Shown here: positions 6,111 through 15,826 of the stretch, piece after piece
How positions within the stretch are numbered: position 1 is the stretch's first letter
Layout: every line of letters begins with the position of its first letter
NCBI GenBank assembly: GCA_038203025.1
Contig: JBBREK010000025.1
Location: forward strand, 1-26,753
Reading direction: 5' to 3'
Length of the DNA stretch: 26,753 bases
From: UBA11346 sp038203025
GTDB taxonomy: Bacteria; Planctomycetota; UBA11346
The notes under the pieces: model-generated
What the model was told of the DNA's origin: nothing
The model's input: only the letters and a program-made list of their open reading frames with translations
Database searches by the model: none
Translations under genes and position numbers: made by a program

Positions 6111-8066
6111 ATGCGCCCTGCTGTCGTGCTGCTCCTGCTGACGGCGCTCGGCGCCGCCGACTGGGCGGTACCAGGAGCCACCCGACGCTGGTCGCTGGTG
6201 CCCGGCGATGGCGGCGGGACGGTCGGCATGGTGCGGGTCTGGCCGCAGTCCGCCGAGGAGACCGGCGCGGTGGTCATGGCTGGTGCCCGGCCGGTGTCCA
6301 GCCGAGTGCAGTTTCAGGCCGAGGGCCAGCCGCTGGAGGTGTGGTTCGACGCCAGCGCCAAGCCGACGCACGTCTATCTCGGGAAGAACGTCAAGGCGCC
6401 ACCGTGGGATCCGCCGGCCGGCCTGCTGTTGGAGACCCGTCGCCGGCCCGATCTGCCCTGCGACACCGCCGGGCAGATCCTGGCGCTGTGGGACAAAGAC
6501 ACTCCGGCCTTCGGTCGTAGCGGCGTCAACCGCATCTGGGACGGCGCCAACCCCTTCGGTCCCAGTGAGGAATTCATCGCCCGCTACACCGGCTGGATCA
6601 CCCCGCCGGCGGCCGGCGCCTGGGACTTCGCCACCATCAGCGATGATGGCTCGGTGCTGCTGATCGACGGCAAGCAGATCGTCGCCTGGCCGGGCTGGCA
6701 CGGCGCCGAGGAAGGCATGCGCGGAGAGCACCACGGCAAGGTACAGCTGAGCGGTGGACGCCACCGCATCGACTACCGCGTGGTGCAGGGCAGCGGCGGC
6801 TACTGCGCGACCCTGGCCTGGCGCAAGCCCGGCGGCAAGGATTGGGAGGTTATCCCAGCCTCGGCCTTCGCCGGCGCGGCTTGGTGGGCAGCCAGCGCAC
6901 CGGCGACCCCAAGCGGAGTCGACTGGGCCATCACCTGGCGGACCCTGGCGCACGCCGGTCCAGGCACCGACGGCTTCGAACCCTGCGCCGTGCTCAGCCG
7001 GCTTGAACTGATCGGCCCGCCGGCCACGGCGCGGTGGCGGTTCGATGACGGCCTCGGCATCGTCGGACGCACCCTCGACCACTGGTGGCTAGCCCCCGGT
7101 CGGCGCAGCCTGGCCGTCGACATCCGCGCCGGTGATGCGGCGGTGCAGAGTCGCAGAGTGGTCCTGATGGTCGAGCCAGCCTGGCAGCAACCCGGCCCCT
7201 TGCCCGACGACCAGCCGCATCATTGGCGCAAGCAGGTGATCGGACGCGACTACGCCAAGCTGCCCATCGCCGAGCTGGTCGCGGCGGTGCGCCTGGCCCT
7301 CGCCGCCGACGAGACCGGGATCTACGCCGCTCTCGCCGAACCAGCCGCCGCCGCGGCCAAGGGCTTCGCCACCGCGGACGCCGAGCTCGCGCTGCGCTTC
7401 GCGCTGACCCTGCAAGGAGCCGAGCTGCGCCGTTACACCCCCTCCGCGACCCTGCTGGAAGCGATCAACAGCCCGCGGGCACGTTTGCATCTCGGTGGCA
7501 TGCGCCTGGCCGTGGATGGCGATGCGGCTGGCGCCGCCGCCGCCTGGCAGGGCATCGACCCGGCCCAACTCGACGGCACCGACCGCCGCCTGCTGGCCAT
7601 CTACCGCGCCGACGCCCGCGCCCTGTCTGGCGACGTCGCCGGTGCGACCGCCGCCTACCGTGCCGTGCCGATGGTCGCCGACCCGGCCAGCCGCGACTAC
7701 GTTCTGCGCCGCCGCCTGCGCCTGGAGCTGGCCCGCGACCGCCTCAGCCAGGGCCGCTGGGACGAAGCCGAGCAGACCCTGCGCGAGATCGAGTGGGAGA
7801 CGCCGCTGGAGCGCATCGGCGACGAGACCGGCCTGCTGTTCCTGCGCCTGTGGACAGCGCGCGGCGAGCTGCAGCTGGCGCGCTCCCGCGCCCGCATGCT
7901 GTTGGCCGGCGACGGCGGCCCGCGCGAACCCGAGGTGCTGCTCGCCGCCGCCCGCATCGAGCTGGCGGCCAAGGACCCGGCCGCCGCCCAGCGCCTGATC
8001 GATCGCTTGAAGAAGGACCACCCCTACAGTGAGGCCGCCGCCATGGCGGGGGAGTTGAAGCCATGA
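6111..8066 (+). CDS. Exported PA14-domain protein with C-terminal TPR-like region
   Basis: A 651-residue exported protein. The signal peptide is MRPAVVLLLLTALGAADW. A PA14 domain spans roughly residues 140-260. It is recognised by the pattern around SEEFIARYTGWITPPAAGAW, then DFATISDDGSVLLIDGKQI, then GGRHRIDYRVVQGSGG. PA14 is a beta-barrel found in glycosidases, adhesins and toxins, often binding carbohydrate. From about residue 390 the protein is Ala/Leu-rich and helical, with paired-helix repeats such as EAEQTLREIEWETPLERIGDE, typical of TPR-like scaffolds. It begins the rightward run and overlaps the next gene by four bases (ATGA), so it probably belongs to the same operon. Its job in that operon is not known; a periplasmic partner-binding or carbohydrate-sensing role is an inference. 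Confidence 0.75.
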   Translation: MRPAVVLLLLTALGAADWAVPGATRRWSLVPGDGGGTVGMVRVWPQSAEETGAVVMAGARPVSSRVQFQAEGQPLEVWFDASAKPTHVYLGKNVKAPPWDPPAGLLLETRRRPDLPCDTAGQILALWDKDTPAFGRSGVNRIWDGANPFGPSEEFIARYTGWITPPAAGAWDFATISDDGSVLLIDGKQIVAWPGWHGAEEGMRGEHHGKVQLSGGRHRIDYRVVQGSGGYCATLAWRKPGGKDWEVIPASAFAGAAWWAASAPATPSGVDWAITWRTLAHAGPGTDGFEPCAVLSRLELIGPPATARWRFDDGLGIVGRTLDHWWLAPGRRSLAVDIRAGDAAVQSRRVVLMVEPAWQQPGPLPDDQPHHWRKQVIGRDYAKLPIAELVAAVRLALAADETGIYAALAEPAAAAAKGFATADAELALRFALTLQGAELRRYTPSATLLEAINSPRARLHLGGMRLAVDGDAAGAAAAWQGIDPAQLDGTDRRLLAIYRADARALSGDVAGATAAYRAVPMVADPASRDYVLRRRLRLELARDRLSQGRWDEAEQTLREIEWETPLERIGDETGLLFLRLWTARGELQLARSRARMLLAGDGGPREPEVLLAAARIELAAKDPAAAQRLIDRLKKDHPYSEAAAMAGELKP

Positions 8067-9571
8067 GATGCCTCTACCTGCTGCTCATCGCCGGATTGCT
8101 CTCGACGGTGGCCGCCGCCAGCGAGAACGACTGGTTCGTACCGCTGGGTCCGCCGCCCAAGGCGGCGCCGCGTCACATCAGCGGCGGCGAGAGCTTCCCA
8201 CCGCTGCCGCTGCCGGCGACGCCGCTGCGCCGCACCGAGCGCAAGAAGGACCCGTCGCCACCCAAGCTGATCGGCAAGGTGGTGTGGGGCGAGACCGCGA
8301 CCTTCGGCTCTGGCGATGCCTCCGGCGAGGTCTCCGACTGGAACCTGTGCCCGGCCGACCTGCAGTCGCTGATGCGCGGCGCCAGCCGGGCGCTGGGCGT
8401 GCGCTACGGCTCGCAAAGCGTCACCCTGGCGACCTTCGAGGCCGATCCGTCGACCACGCCGCTGCTCTTCGTCAGCGGCACACGCCGGCTGCGCATGGAC
8501 GCCGAGCAGCTCGCCAAGCTGCGCCTCTACGTGCAACGCGGCGGCCTGCTGGTGTTCGACTCGGTCGCCGGCAGCCCGTGGTTCACCGATTCGGTGCGCG
8601 CCACCCTGGCCACCCTCTTCCCCGACCGGCCGCTGCGCCGGCTGCCCGCCGACCATCCGCTACTGCATGCCGCGGTCGACGTCGACAAGGCCGGCTTCGG
8701 CCGCAATCCCCCCGGCGATCAGCCGGTGTTCGAGGCGATCTACATCGGCTGCCGGGTCGGCGTGCTGTTGTCACCCTACGGCCTCGGCTGCGGCTGGGAC
8801 GGCCGGCCGGTGCCCAACCTGCCGCAGGCAGTGTTCTACGATGTCGAGACCGCCGGTCAGCTCGGGGTCAATCTCGTCGCCTATTCGCTCGGCTACGCCG
8901 AGGCCGGATTGGAGGAGGCCAAGCCCGAGCTGTTCGGCGCCGCCGACGCCGCTCCGCCCACTGACGAACTGGTCTTCACCCAGCTGACCCACGCCGGCCA
9001 TTGGGACGTCCATCCCGGCGCCGCCGCCGCCCTGCTGCGCCGTGCCGCCAGCACCCTGGCAGTGCGCGTCAGCCTGCGCCGCCAGGCCGTCGATCCGACG
9101 AAGGACGCCCTGACCGGACGCACCTTCGCCTGGCTGGAAGGCCTCGACGACTTCCACCTCGATGACGCCGCCATCGCCAACCTGCGTGGCTTCCTGGACC
9201 GCGGCGGCATCCTGGTGGTCAACAACGGCCTCGGCCTCGCCACCTTCGACGCCGCGGCCCGTCGCGAGCTGGCCCGCCTGCTGCCCGACCAGCCGCTCAA
9301 GCCGATCGCCGCTGACCACCCGCTGCTCGCTGGTGGCCCGTTCCCGATCGCCGAAGCCCATCTGACCCCGGCCGCCCGGCTCGCCCACCCCAAGCAGACC
9401 GGCGCCCTGCTCGAAGGCATCGCCATCGGTGGTGACCTGCGCGTCATCTACAGCCCCCTCGACCTGGAAGCCGGTTGGACCGGCTGCGAGCATCCGATGA
9501 TGCGCGGGTACGAAAGCGACACAGCGATGGCGCTGGGTCTAGATGTGCTGGTATATGCGGCGACGCACTGA
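8063..9571 (+). CDS. Exported protein with two tandem DUF4159 domains
   Basis: A 502-residue protein with the signal peptide MRCLYLLLIAGLLSTVAAA. Two copies of the DUF4159 pattern follow. The first (about residues 105-282) has PLLFVSGTRRLRMDAEQLAK, RGGLLVFDSVAGSPWF, LPADHPLL and GVLLSPYGLGCGW. The second (about 298-500) has DELVFTQLTHAGHWDVHPG, FLDRGGILVVNNGLG, IAADHPLL and RVIYSPLDLEAGW. DUF4159 resembles a ThuA/glutamine-amidotransferase-like fold and is commonly found beside MoxR/DUF58/BatA genes in PVC bacteria and Bacteroidota; its activity is unknown. The start overlaps the PA14 gene stop by four bases. The tandem duplication is well supported by the matching motif order, and the two copies have diverged strongly. 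Confidence 0.75.
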   Translation: MRCLYLLLIAGLLSTVAAASENDWFVPLGPPPKAAPRHISGGESFPPLPLPATPLRRTERKKDPSPPKLIGKVVWGETATFGSGDASGEVSDWNLCPADLQSLMRGASRALGVRYGSQSVTLATFEADPSTTPLLFVSGTRRLRMDAEQLAKLRLYVQRGGLLVFDSVAGSPWFTDSVRATLATLFPDRPLRRLPADHPLLHAAVDVDKAGFGRNPPGDQPVFEAIYIGCRVGVLLSPYGLGCGWDGRPVPNLPQAVFYDVETAGQLGVNLVAYSLGYAEAGLEEAKPELFGAADAAPPTDELVFTQLTHAGHWDVHPGAAAALLRRAASTLAVRVSLRRQAVDPTKDALTGRTFAWLEGLDDFHLDDAAIANLRGFLDRGGILVVNNGLGLATFDAAARRELARLLPDQPLKPIAADHPLLAGGPFPIAEAHLTPAARLAHPKQTGALLEGIAIGGDLRVIYSPLDLEAGWTGCEHPMMRGYESDTAMALGLDVLVYAATH

Positions 9572-9581
9572 TGTGCGTCGC
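9560..9581. repeat. Perfect 9-bp stem enclosing the stop codon of the DUF4159 gene
   Basis: GCGACGCAC (9560-9568), the four bases TGAT, then GTGCGTCGC (9573-9581) form a perfect inverted repeat. The loop is the TGA stop of the upstream gene plus one base. No T-run follows, so it is not a standard intrinsic terminator. It directly abuts the first heptad array. Confidence 0.5.
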
Positions 9582-9663
9582 GGGTTTCGGGTTTCGGGTT
9601 TCGGGATGCGCTGCCGCGCAGTCGCCTCTCCTTCCAACACACTGAGTCTTCGGGATATCACTC

Positions 9664-10713
<1,050 letters not shown>

Positions 10714-10716
10714 GCC

Positions 10717-10798
10717 GGGTTTCGGGTTTCGAGTTTCGGGACCCACACCCGGCACGCGTACCCCGTGACCCGAAACCCGAAACCCGAAACCCGAAACC
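10717..10798. repeat. GTTTCGG-type heptad-arm inverted repeat between moxR and the DUF58 gene
   Basis: The left arm is 10717-10740 (three units, one with a GAG variant), four bases after the moxR stop. The right arm is 10769-10798, four CCCGAAA units ending directly at the ATG of the next gene. The arms could pair over about 24 bases with a 28-base loop. The right arm occupies the place where a Shine-Dalgarno would be, so the DUF58 gene start has no recognisable ribosome-binding site. Confidence 0.75.
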
Positions 10799-11659
10799 AT
10801 GTTCGCCTTCCTCCCAGCCCACCTCGCCGAGCGCCTTGATGGCCTCGCCCTGGCGCTGCGTCGGCCGCTGCCTGGCGGCCAGCAGGGACTGCATCGTTCG
10901 CGTCATCACGGCTCGTCGGTGGAGTTCGCCGACTACCGCGCCTACGCGCCCGGCGATCCACCCAACCGCATCGACTGGGCGGTGTACGCGCGTAGCGACC
11001 GCTACCTGCTGCGGCGCACCGAGGACGAGACGCGGCTGCGCGCCCACCTGCTGCTCGATGTCTCCGAGAGCATGGCCTACGCCGGCAAGCTGCCCACCGC
11101 CTGCGGCCTCGCCGCCGCCCTCGCCTACGTGCTGGTGCGCCAGGGCGACGTGGTCGAGCTGCATCCCTTCGCCGCCGCGCCGCTGGAAGGTCCGCCGGCG
11201 GCCGGCAGTGCCACCAGCCTGCCACCGCTGTTGCAGGCGCTGGAGCGACTGACCGCCAGCGGCCCCGGCGATCCCGCCGCCGCCATGCACACCTTCGCCG
11301 AGCAGCCGCGCAAGCGCGGGCTGGTCGTAGTGCTGTCTGATCTGCTGCGCCCGGCCGCCGAAGTAGCCAGCGCCTGCGCCCACCTCAACCAGGCCGGCCA
11401 CCAGATCGCGCTGGTGCAGGTCCTCGACCGCGACGAACTCGACCCACCGTTCTCCGGTGTGGTCGAGGTCGCCGAGCTGGAGACCGGCCGCCGCGCTGTG
11501 GTCGAGGTCGACAGCATGCGCGAGGAGTACCAGGCGGCGGTGCGCGACCACCTCGCCGAGCTGGGCCGCAGCGCCGCGGCGGTCGACGGCAGCCACCACC
11601 TCGTCGAATGCGGCGCCGACATCGAGCGCTCGGTGCGCCAGATCGTGGAGCGGCTGTGA
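10799..11659 (+). CDS. DUF58 domain-containing protein (vWA/MIDAS-like)
   Basis: A 286-residue soluble protein of the DUF58 family, the usual partner of MoxR ATPases. The signature VEFADYRAYAPGDPPNRIDW is at about residues 41-60, followed by RSDRYLLRRTEDE. The vWA-type metal-site motif is LLLDVSESMAY, near residues 83-93. RGLVVVLSDLLRP is the next vWA strand. There is no signal peptide or clear membrane segment, so it is cytosolic. The ATG is fixed by the repeat arm that ends right before it, and no Shine-Dalgarno is visible. MoxR is expected to act on this protein or through it on the membrane-bound vWA proteins encoded next; that is knowledge of related systems, not shown here. Confidence 0.92.
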   Translation: MFAFLPAHLAERLDGLALALRRPLPGGQQGLHRSRHHGSSVEFADYRAYAPGDPPNRIDWAVYARSDRYLLRRTEDETRLRAHLLLDVSESMAYAGKLPTACGLAAALAYVLVRQGDVVELHPFAAAPLEGPPAAGSATSLPPLLQALERLTASGPGDPAAAMHTFAEQPRKRGLVVVLSDLLRPAAEVASACAHLNQAGHQIALVQVLDRDELDPPFSGVVEVAELETGRRAVVEVDSMREEYQAAVRDHLAELGRSAAAVDGSHHLVECGADIERSVRQIVERL

Positions 11660-11690
11660 GTCCCCTGGGACCGACGAACTCCAGCTCGTC

Positions 11691-11695
11691 GGAGG
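11691..11695 (+). promoter_or_regulatory. Strong Shine-Dalgarno (GGAGG) for the BatA-like gene
   Basis: GGAGG lies seven bases before ATG 11703 and fixes that start against the longer open frame from 11457. It is the clearest ribosome-binding site in the operon. CTCC at 11680-11683 could pair with it to form a small stem; whether that matters is unknown. Confidence 0.7.
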
Positions 11696-11702
11696 CAACC
11701 GC

Positions 11703-13685
11703 ATGATCTGGGCCGCCCCCTGGATGCTGTGGCTGCTGCCGCTGGTCGCCGCGCCGGTGCTGTGGCATCTGCTGCTGAAGCCGCAGCGCCGCGCCGCCGC
11801 CTTCCCCTCGCTGATGTTCTTCCTCAGCCGCCAGCCACGGTTGGAACAGCGGCGCAAGCTGCGCGAATGGATCATCCTGGCACTGCGCTGCCTGCTGCTG
11901 GCGCTGCTCGTCGGCGCCCTGGCCGGGCCGCGCTTGCCGGCGGTCGGCGGCAGCAGCAGCAGCGGAGCGCCGGCGCTGGCGGTGATCGTCGACACCTCGG
12001 CCTCGATGGGTCTGCCCGACGCCGAAGGCCGACCGCTGGCGCGCTGCGCCGCCGAGACTGCCGCCGCGCTGCTCGCCGCCATGCCCGCCGGCGGCCGCGC
12101 CGTGATCGTGCCGACCGCGCCCGACCCTGACCTGCCGCTGCCCGAACGCACCTCGGCCGATCGTGCCGCCCTCGGCGCGGCCCTTGACCGCATCACCGCC
12201 ACCGAGGCGGCGGGCGACGCCGCCGGCGCCATCGCCCGCGCCGCCGCCGCCCTGGCCGACGATCCGGCGGCCGACCGCGAGATCCGCATCCTCAGCGATC
12301 TGCAGGCGGGCGAATGGGATGTCGCCGCGCGCCTGCCACCGCTGCCGCCGGGCGTCCGCGTCACCGTCCACCGGCTGCAGCCGCGTGGCGATGGCGCCGG
12401 CGTCGATCTGGTGCGGGTGCTGCCGCCGCCCGGCCGCTGCGTCGCCGGCCGGCCAGCCCGGCTTACCGCCGAACTTGCCAACCGCGGACGCGGCGACGCC
12501 ACAGTCGGGCTGCGCATCGCCACCGCCGACGGCGACGAGTTGCGCGACGTACATGTCACGGCCGGCGGCACCACCAGCCTGCCGGTGCTGCTGACGCCGG
12601 CCCGGCCGGGCCCGGCCTGGGCCTGGCTGAGCCTGACCGGCGGCGGCGTCGCGGTGCGCGGCGGCGCAGCGGTGTGGGCGCAGGAACGCATCGCCGTGCT
12701 GCTGGCCGGACCGCCCGCCGCTTTCGGTCCGCTGCCGCTTGCCCTGTCACCAGAGGGCGATGGCGCGCTGACCGGCCTGGTGCCGATGGCCTTCGACGCT
12801 GCGGCCCTGCCACGCGCCGGCCTGGTGGTGGCGACCTGGGACGCAGTGCCCGACGTGCGTCACTGGATCGAAGGTGGCGGCACCCTGCTGTTGCTGCCTG
12901 CCACCGCTCCGGCCCAGCCGCCGGTGCCGCCGGCCTGGATTAGCCTGCGTCCGCTGTCGACCGAACGCTTCGACACGCCCATCGCCACCGTGCCTGGCGA
13001 TCTCCAGGCGCAGTGCTGGGAGCAGGTGCGCGACGCCGCCGGCGCGGTCGACGTCCGCCTGCGCGTGGCCCGCGCCTGGCCGCTGGCCGGCGATGGCGCG
13101 CGCACCGCTCTGGCCCTGGCCGACGGCCGGCCGCTGCTGCTCGAACGCGATCTCGGCAAGGGTCTGGTCGTCGGCCTCGGCGTCGCCTTCCATCCCGGGT
13201 GGAGCGACCTGCCGCTCAAGGGCTGGTCACTGGCGCTACTGCACGGCTTGGCCCTGCGTGGCGCCGCGGCGACCCGGGCGGTGGATCTGGTGGCCGGGGC
13301 CGGCTTCCCGCCCGCCCCGGGCGATGTGCGGCCGGTCCATCTGCGCACCCTGGCCGGCGGCCCGGCGAATTGGCAGGGACCGCGCGAACGCCTGCCCGCA
13401 CCGGTGCGCGCCGGAGTCTACCAGCTCGACGGACTCGGCGATCAGCCGGTGATCATCGCCGTACGCGCCGCGCCGGGCGAGGGCCTCTTGCGCTACGCCG
13501 ACGGCGATCGCGCGAGGCTGCTTGCCGGACTCGGGGCGCGCAACGTCGCCATCGCGTCGCCGGCCGAGGCCGTCGCCGACTGGCAGCAGCAGCGCCGCGG
13601 CCTCGACCTGACCGCGTGGCTGTTGTTCACCGCCCTGCTCATCTGGCTGGCCGAGGGCCTGGTGGCCTCCGGGGGGAGACGATGA
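11703..13685 (+). CDS. BatA-like membrane protein with vWA domain
   Basis: A 660-residue inner-membrane protein. The N-terminus is the typical BatA arrangement: a first membrane segment (WMLWLLPLVAAPVLWHLLL), the conserved RRAAAFPSLMFFL, then a second segment (WIILALRCLLLALLVGALAG). A vWA domain follows with the MIDAS motif VIVDTSASMG near residues 96-105 and REIRILSDLQAGEW. The middle has a Rossmann-like stretch (LVVATWDAVPDVRHWIEGGG) resembling the amidotransferase-like domains of related proteins. A last membrane helix is at the C-terminus (LTAWLLFTALLIWLAEGLV). The soluble part should lie in the periplasm. It overlaps the next gene by four bases (ATGA). It probably forms a complex with the next vWA protein and is acted on by MoxR/DUF58; the substrate is unknown. 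Confidence 0.88.
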   Translation: MIWAAPWMLWLLPLVAAPVLWHLLLKPQRRAAAFPSLMFFLSRQPRLEQRRKLREWIILALRCLLLALLVGALAGPRLPAVGGSSSSGAPALAVIVDTSASMGLPDAEGRPLARCAAETAAALLAAMPAGGRAVIVPTAPDPDLPLPERTSADRAALGAALDRITATEAAGDAAGAIARAAAALADDPAADREIRILSDLQAGEWDVAARLPPLPPGVRVTVHRLQPRGDGAGVDLVRVLPPPGRCVAGRPARLTAELANRGRGDATVGLRIATADGDELRDVHVTAGGTTSLPVLLTPARPGPAWAWLSLTGGGVAVRGGAAVWAQERIAVLLAGPPAAFGPLPLALSPEGDGALTGLVPMAFDAAALPRAGLVVATWDAVPDVRHWIEGGGTLLLLPATAPAQPPVPPAWISLRPLSTERFDTPIATVPGDLQAQCWEQVRDAAGAVDVRLRVARAWPLAGDGARTALALADGRPLLLERDLGKGLVVGLGVAFHPGWSDLPLKGWSLALLHGLALRGAAATRAVDLVAGAGFPPAPGDVRPVHLRTLAGGPANWQGPRERLPAPVRAGVYQLDGLGDQPVIIAVRAAPGEGLLRYADGDRARLLAGLGARNVAIASPAEAVADWQQQRRGLDLTAWLLFTALLIWLAEGLVASGGRR

Positions 13686-15826
13686 TCTCCTGGTCTCCGG
13701 CCCTGCCTCCCGCCCTGCTCGCGGTCGCCGTGCTCGGCGCCGTCGCGGCGCTGTGGTGGTCGCGGCGCGCGCTGCGAGCGCGGTTCGGGCACCACCGCGC
13801 GTGGTGGCCGCGCCTGGGCCTCGGCCTGCTGCTGCTGCTCGCTCTGGCTGGTCCGCGCTGGCACAGCGAGGAGTTGCGTCCGCCGGCCGGCTCGCTCGCC
13901 ATCCTCGTCGACACCTCGTCGTCGATGGACCTGCGCGACGGCCGGCGCGACACCCGGCTGGAGCGCGCCCGGCAACTTGCTGCGCGTCTGCGCGAGGCCG
14001 CTCCGTCCGGCCTCGGCGTCGAGGTTCTGGCCTTCGACACCCGGGTGCGCGCGGCACTGCCCGACACGCTGCCGCCGGGCGAGCGCCCCGGCGATCCCGC
14101 CGCCATCCTCGCCGGGCTCGGCACCGAGGCCCGTCTGTCCGGACGCGCCGGCATCGTCGTGCTCAGCGACGGCGGCGACGAGCCGGTGGCGGTGGCGCAG
14201 CCGCCAGCCTGCCCGGTGTGGATCGCCGGATTCGGCCCGGCCGCCGGCACCACGCCCGACAATGGCGCCGTCGCCGCCCTCGATCTGCCGGCCAGCGCCG
14301 AGGTCGATAGCGAAGTACCCATCGCGGTCGAGCTGTCGGCCACCGGCGCGCCCGGCTTCCTCGCCCGCCTCGGCGCCGTGCCGGTGACGCTGGAGGAGGG
14401 CCGCGACGGCGCCTGGCGCGAGGTCGGCCGGCAGCAGCTCGACCTGCGCAGCGGCCGCGCCCGCGCCACCTTCACCAGGACCTGGCACGCGCCGGCCAGC
14501 GTCCGCCTACGCGCCAGCCTGGGCGAGCAGCCCGGCGAGGCCAGCCTGCTCGACAACCGCCGCGAGGCCGCCCTCGACGTGCGCACGCGCGGCCTGCACG
14601 TGCTGTATTTCACCCGCGAGATCGGCTCGGAGTTCCGCACCCTGCGCCAGGAACTTGGCCGCGATCCCGGCCTGACCTTCACCGCCCTGCTGCGCACGGT
14701 CGCGTCAGAGCGCCTCGGCGACCGCTACAGTCTGCTCGGCGAACGCCTCGATGGCGACACCGCGCTGGAGCGCGGCTTCCCCGGCGAGGCGGCCGGCCTG
14801 GCACGCTACGGCGTCATCATCCTTGGCGCCTTCGAGGCCTCGGCGTGGCGGCCGGCCGAGGCCGAGGCCCTGCGTCGGCACATCGAGTCGGGTGCCGGCC
14901 TGGTCATCCTCGCCGGCGAGACCTGCGCCGCCGGCGGCGGCCTGGCCGCACTGTCGCCGTGTCCGCCGCTGGGCGGACTGGATCGCGGTTCGTTCCCGAT
15001 CGCGGTGCCGCCAGCCAGCCACCCGGTCGCCGACGGACTGGCGGCGCTGTTTGCCGGCGCCAGTCTCGACACCCTCGCCCGCATCGGCGCACCGCGCGCC
15101 GGGGCGGTGGTCGCCCTGACCGCCGGCAATCGGCCGCTGGTCGCCGTGCAGGCCTACGGTCGCGGCCGCAGCGCCCTGGTCGCCAGCAACACCCTGTGGC
15201 GGCTGGCCGGCCCCGGTCCGGCCGGCGAAGGTTACGGGCGGCTGTGGCGTCAGCTGGTGCGCTGGGGCGCCGGATCGGTCGATGAGGGCGGCGACCTGCG
15301 TCTGCGTTGGGACAAGGACCGCTACCGTCCCGGCGAGGAGGCCGTCGCCACGATCATTCCCGCCGCCGACGCGCATCTCAGCATTGTCGCCGATCTCACC
15401 GCCCCCGACGGCACCGCCCGGGCGGTGGCACTGGAGCCCTCGCCCGACGATGGGCCGGGAGCCCTGCGGGCCCGCCTGCGCCTGTCCGAACGCGGCGCCT
15501 GGCGCTTCCGCGTCGAGGGAAGGCGCGATGGCGCCGCCGGGCAGGCCGTCGAACGGACCCTGCACGTCGCGCCGCGTCAGGGTGAAGGCGCCCGTCTCGT
15601 CCCCGACCACGCCGCCCTGGCCCGCGTCGCCGAGGCCTGTGGCGGCAGCTACGCCCCGGAAGACGAGGCCGAGGCCCTGGTCGAACGCATCTCCACCCGG
15701 CTCACCGGCGCGCCGGTGGTCATCGAACGCGCGCCCTGGCCGCTGCAGCCGCCGTGGCTGCTGGGGCTGGCGTTGGCCCTGCTGATCAGCGAGTGGAGCC
15801 TCCGGCGGAAAGCAGGTGTGATATGA
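13682..15826 (+). CDS. Membrane vWA protein with glutamine amidotransferase-like domain
   Basis: A 714-residue inner-membrane protein. Two N-terminal membrane helices (LLAVAVLGAVAALWW and LGLGLLLLLALAGP) are followed by a vWA domain with the MIDAS motif ILVDTSSSMDL near 77-87 and GIVVLSDGGDEP. A beta-rich middle leads to a class I amidotransferase-like fold (YGVIILGAFEASAWRPAEAE, SGAGLVILAGETCAAGGG, RGRSALVASNTLWR). No obvious catalytic Cys-His-Glu set is present, so it is probably non-enzymatic. An Ig-like segment (DKDRYRPGEEAVATI) and a C-terminal helix follow. The start ATG lies inside the previous stop (ATGA) and is preceded by GGGGGGAGA. The same architecture occurs in planctomycete MoxR/BatA clusters. 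Confidence 0.87.
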   Translation: MISWSPALPPALLAVAVLGAVAALWWSRRALRARFGHHRAWWPRLGLGLLLLLALAGPRWHSEELRPPAGSLAILVDTSSSMDLRDGRRDTRLERARQLAARLREAAPSGLGVEVLAFDTRVRAALPDTLPPGERPGDPAAILAGLGTEARLSGRAGIVVLSDGGDEPVAVAQPPACPVWIAGFGPAAGTTPDNGAVAALDLPASAEVDSEVPIAVELSATGAPGFLARLGAVPVTLEEGRDGAWREVGRQQLDLRSGRARATFTRTWHAPASVRLRASLGEQPGEASLLDNRREAALDVRTRGLHVLYFTREIGSEFRTLRQELGRDPGLTFTALLRTVASERLGDRYSLLGERLDGDTALERGFPGEAAGLARYGVIILGAFEASAWRPAEAEALRRHIESGAGLVILAGETCAAGGGLAALSPCPPLGGLDRGSFPIAVPPASHPVADGLAALFAGASLDTLARIGAPRAGAVVALTAGNRPLVAVQAYGRGRSALVASNTLWRLAGPGPAGEGYGRLWRQLVRWGAGSVDEGGDLRLRWDKDRYRPGEEAVATIIPAADAHLSIVADLTAPDGTARAVALEPSPDDGPGALRARLRLSERGAWRFRVEGRRDGAAGQAVERTLHVAPRQGEGARLVPDHAALARVAEACGGSYAPEDEAEALVERISTRLTGAPVVIERAPWPLQPPWLLGLALALLISEWSLRRKAGVI

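Noticed and set aside
3599..6141. Two long plus-strand frames across argC and the Mur ligase gene
   Set aside because: Both are antisense shadows; His/Gln/Gly-rich translations without family motifs.
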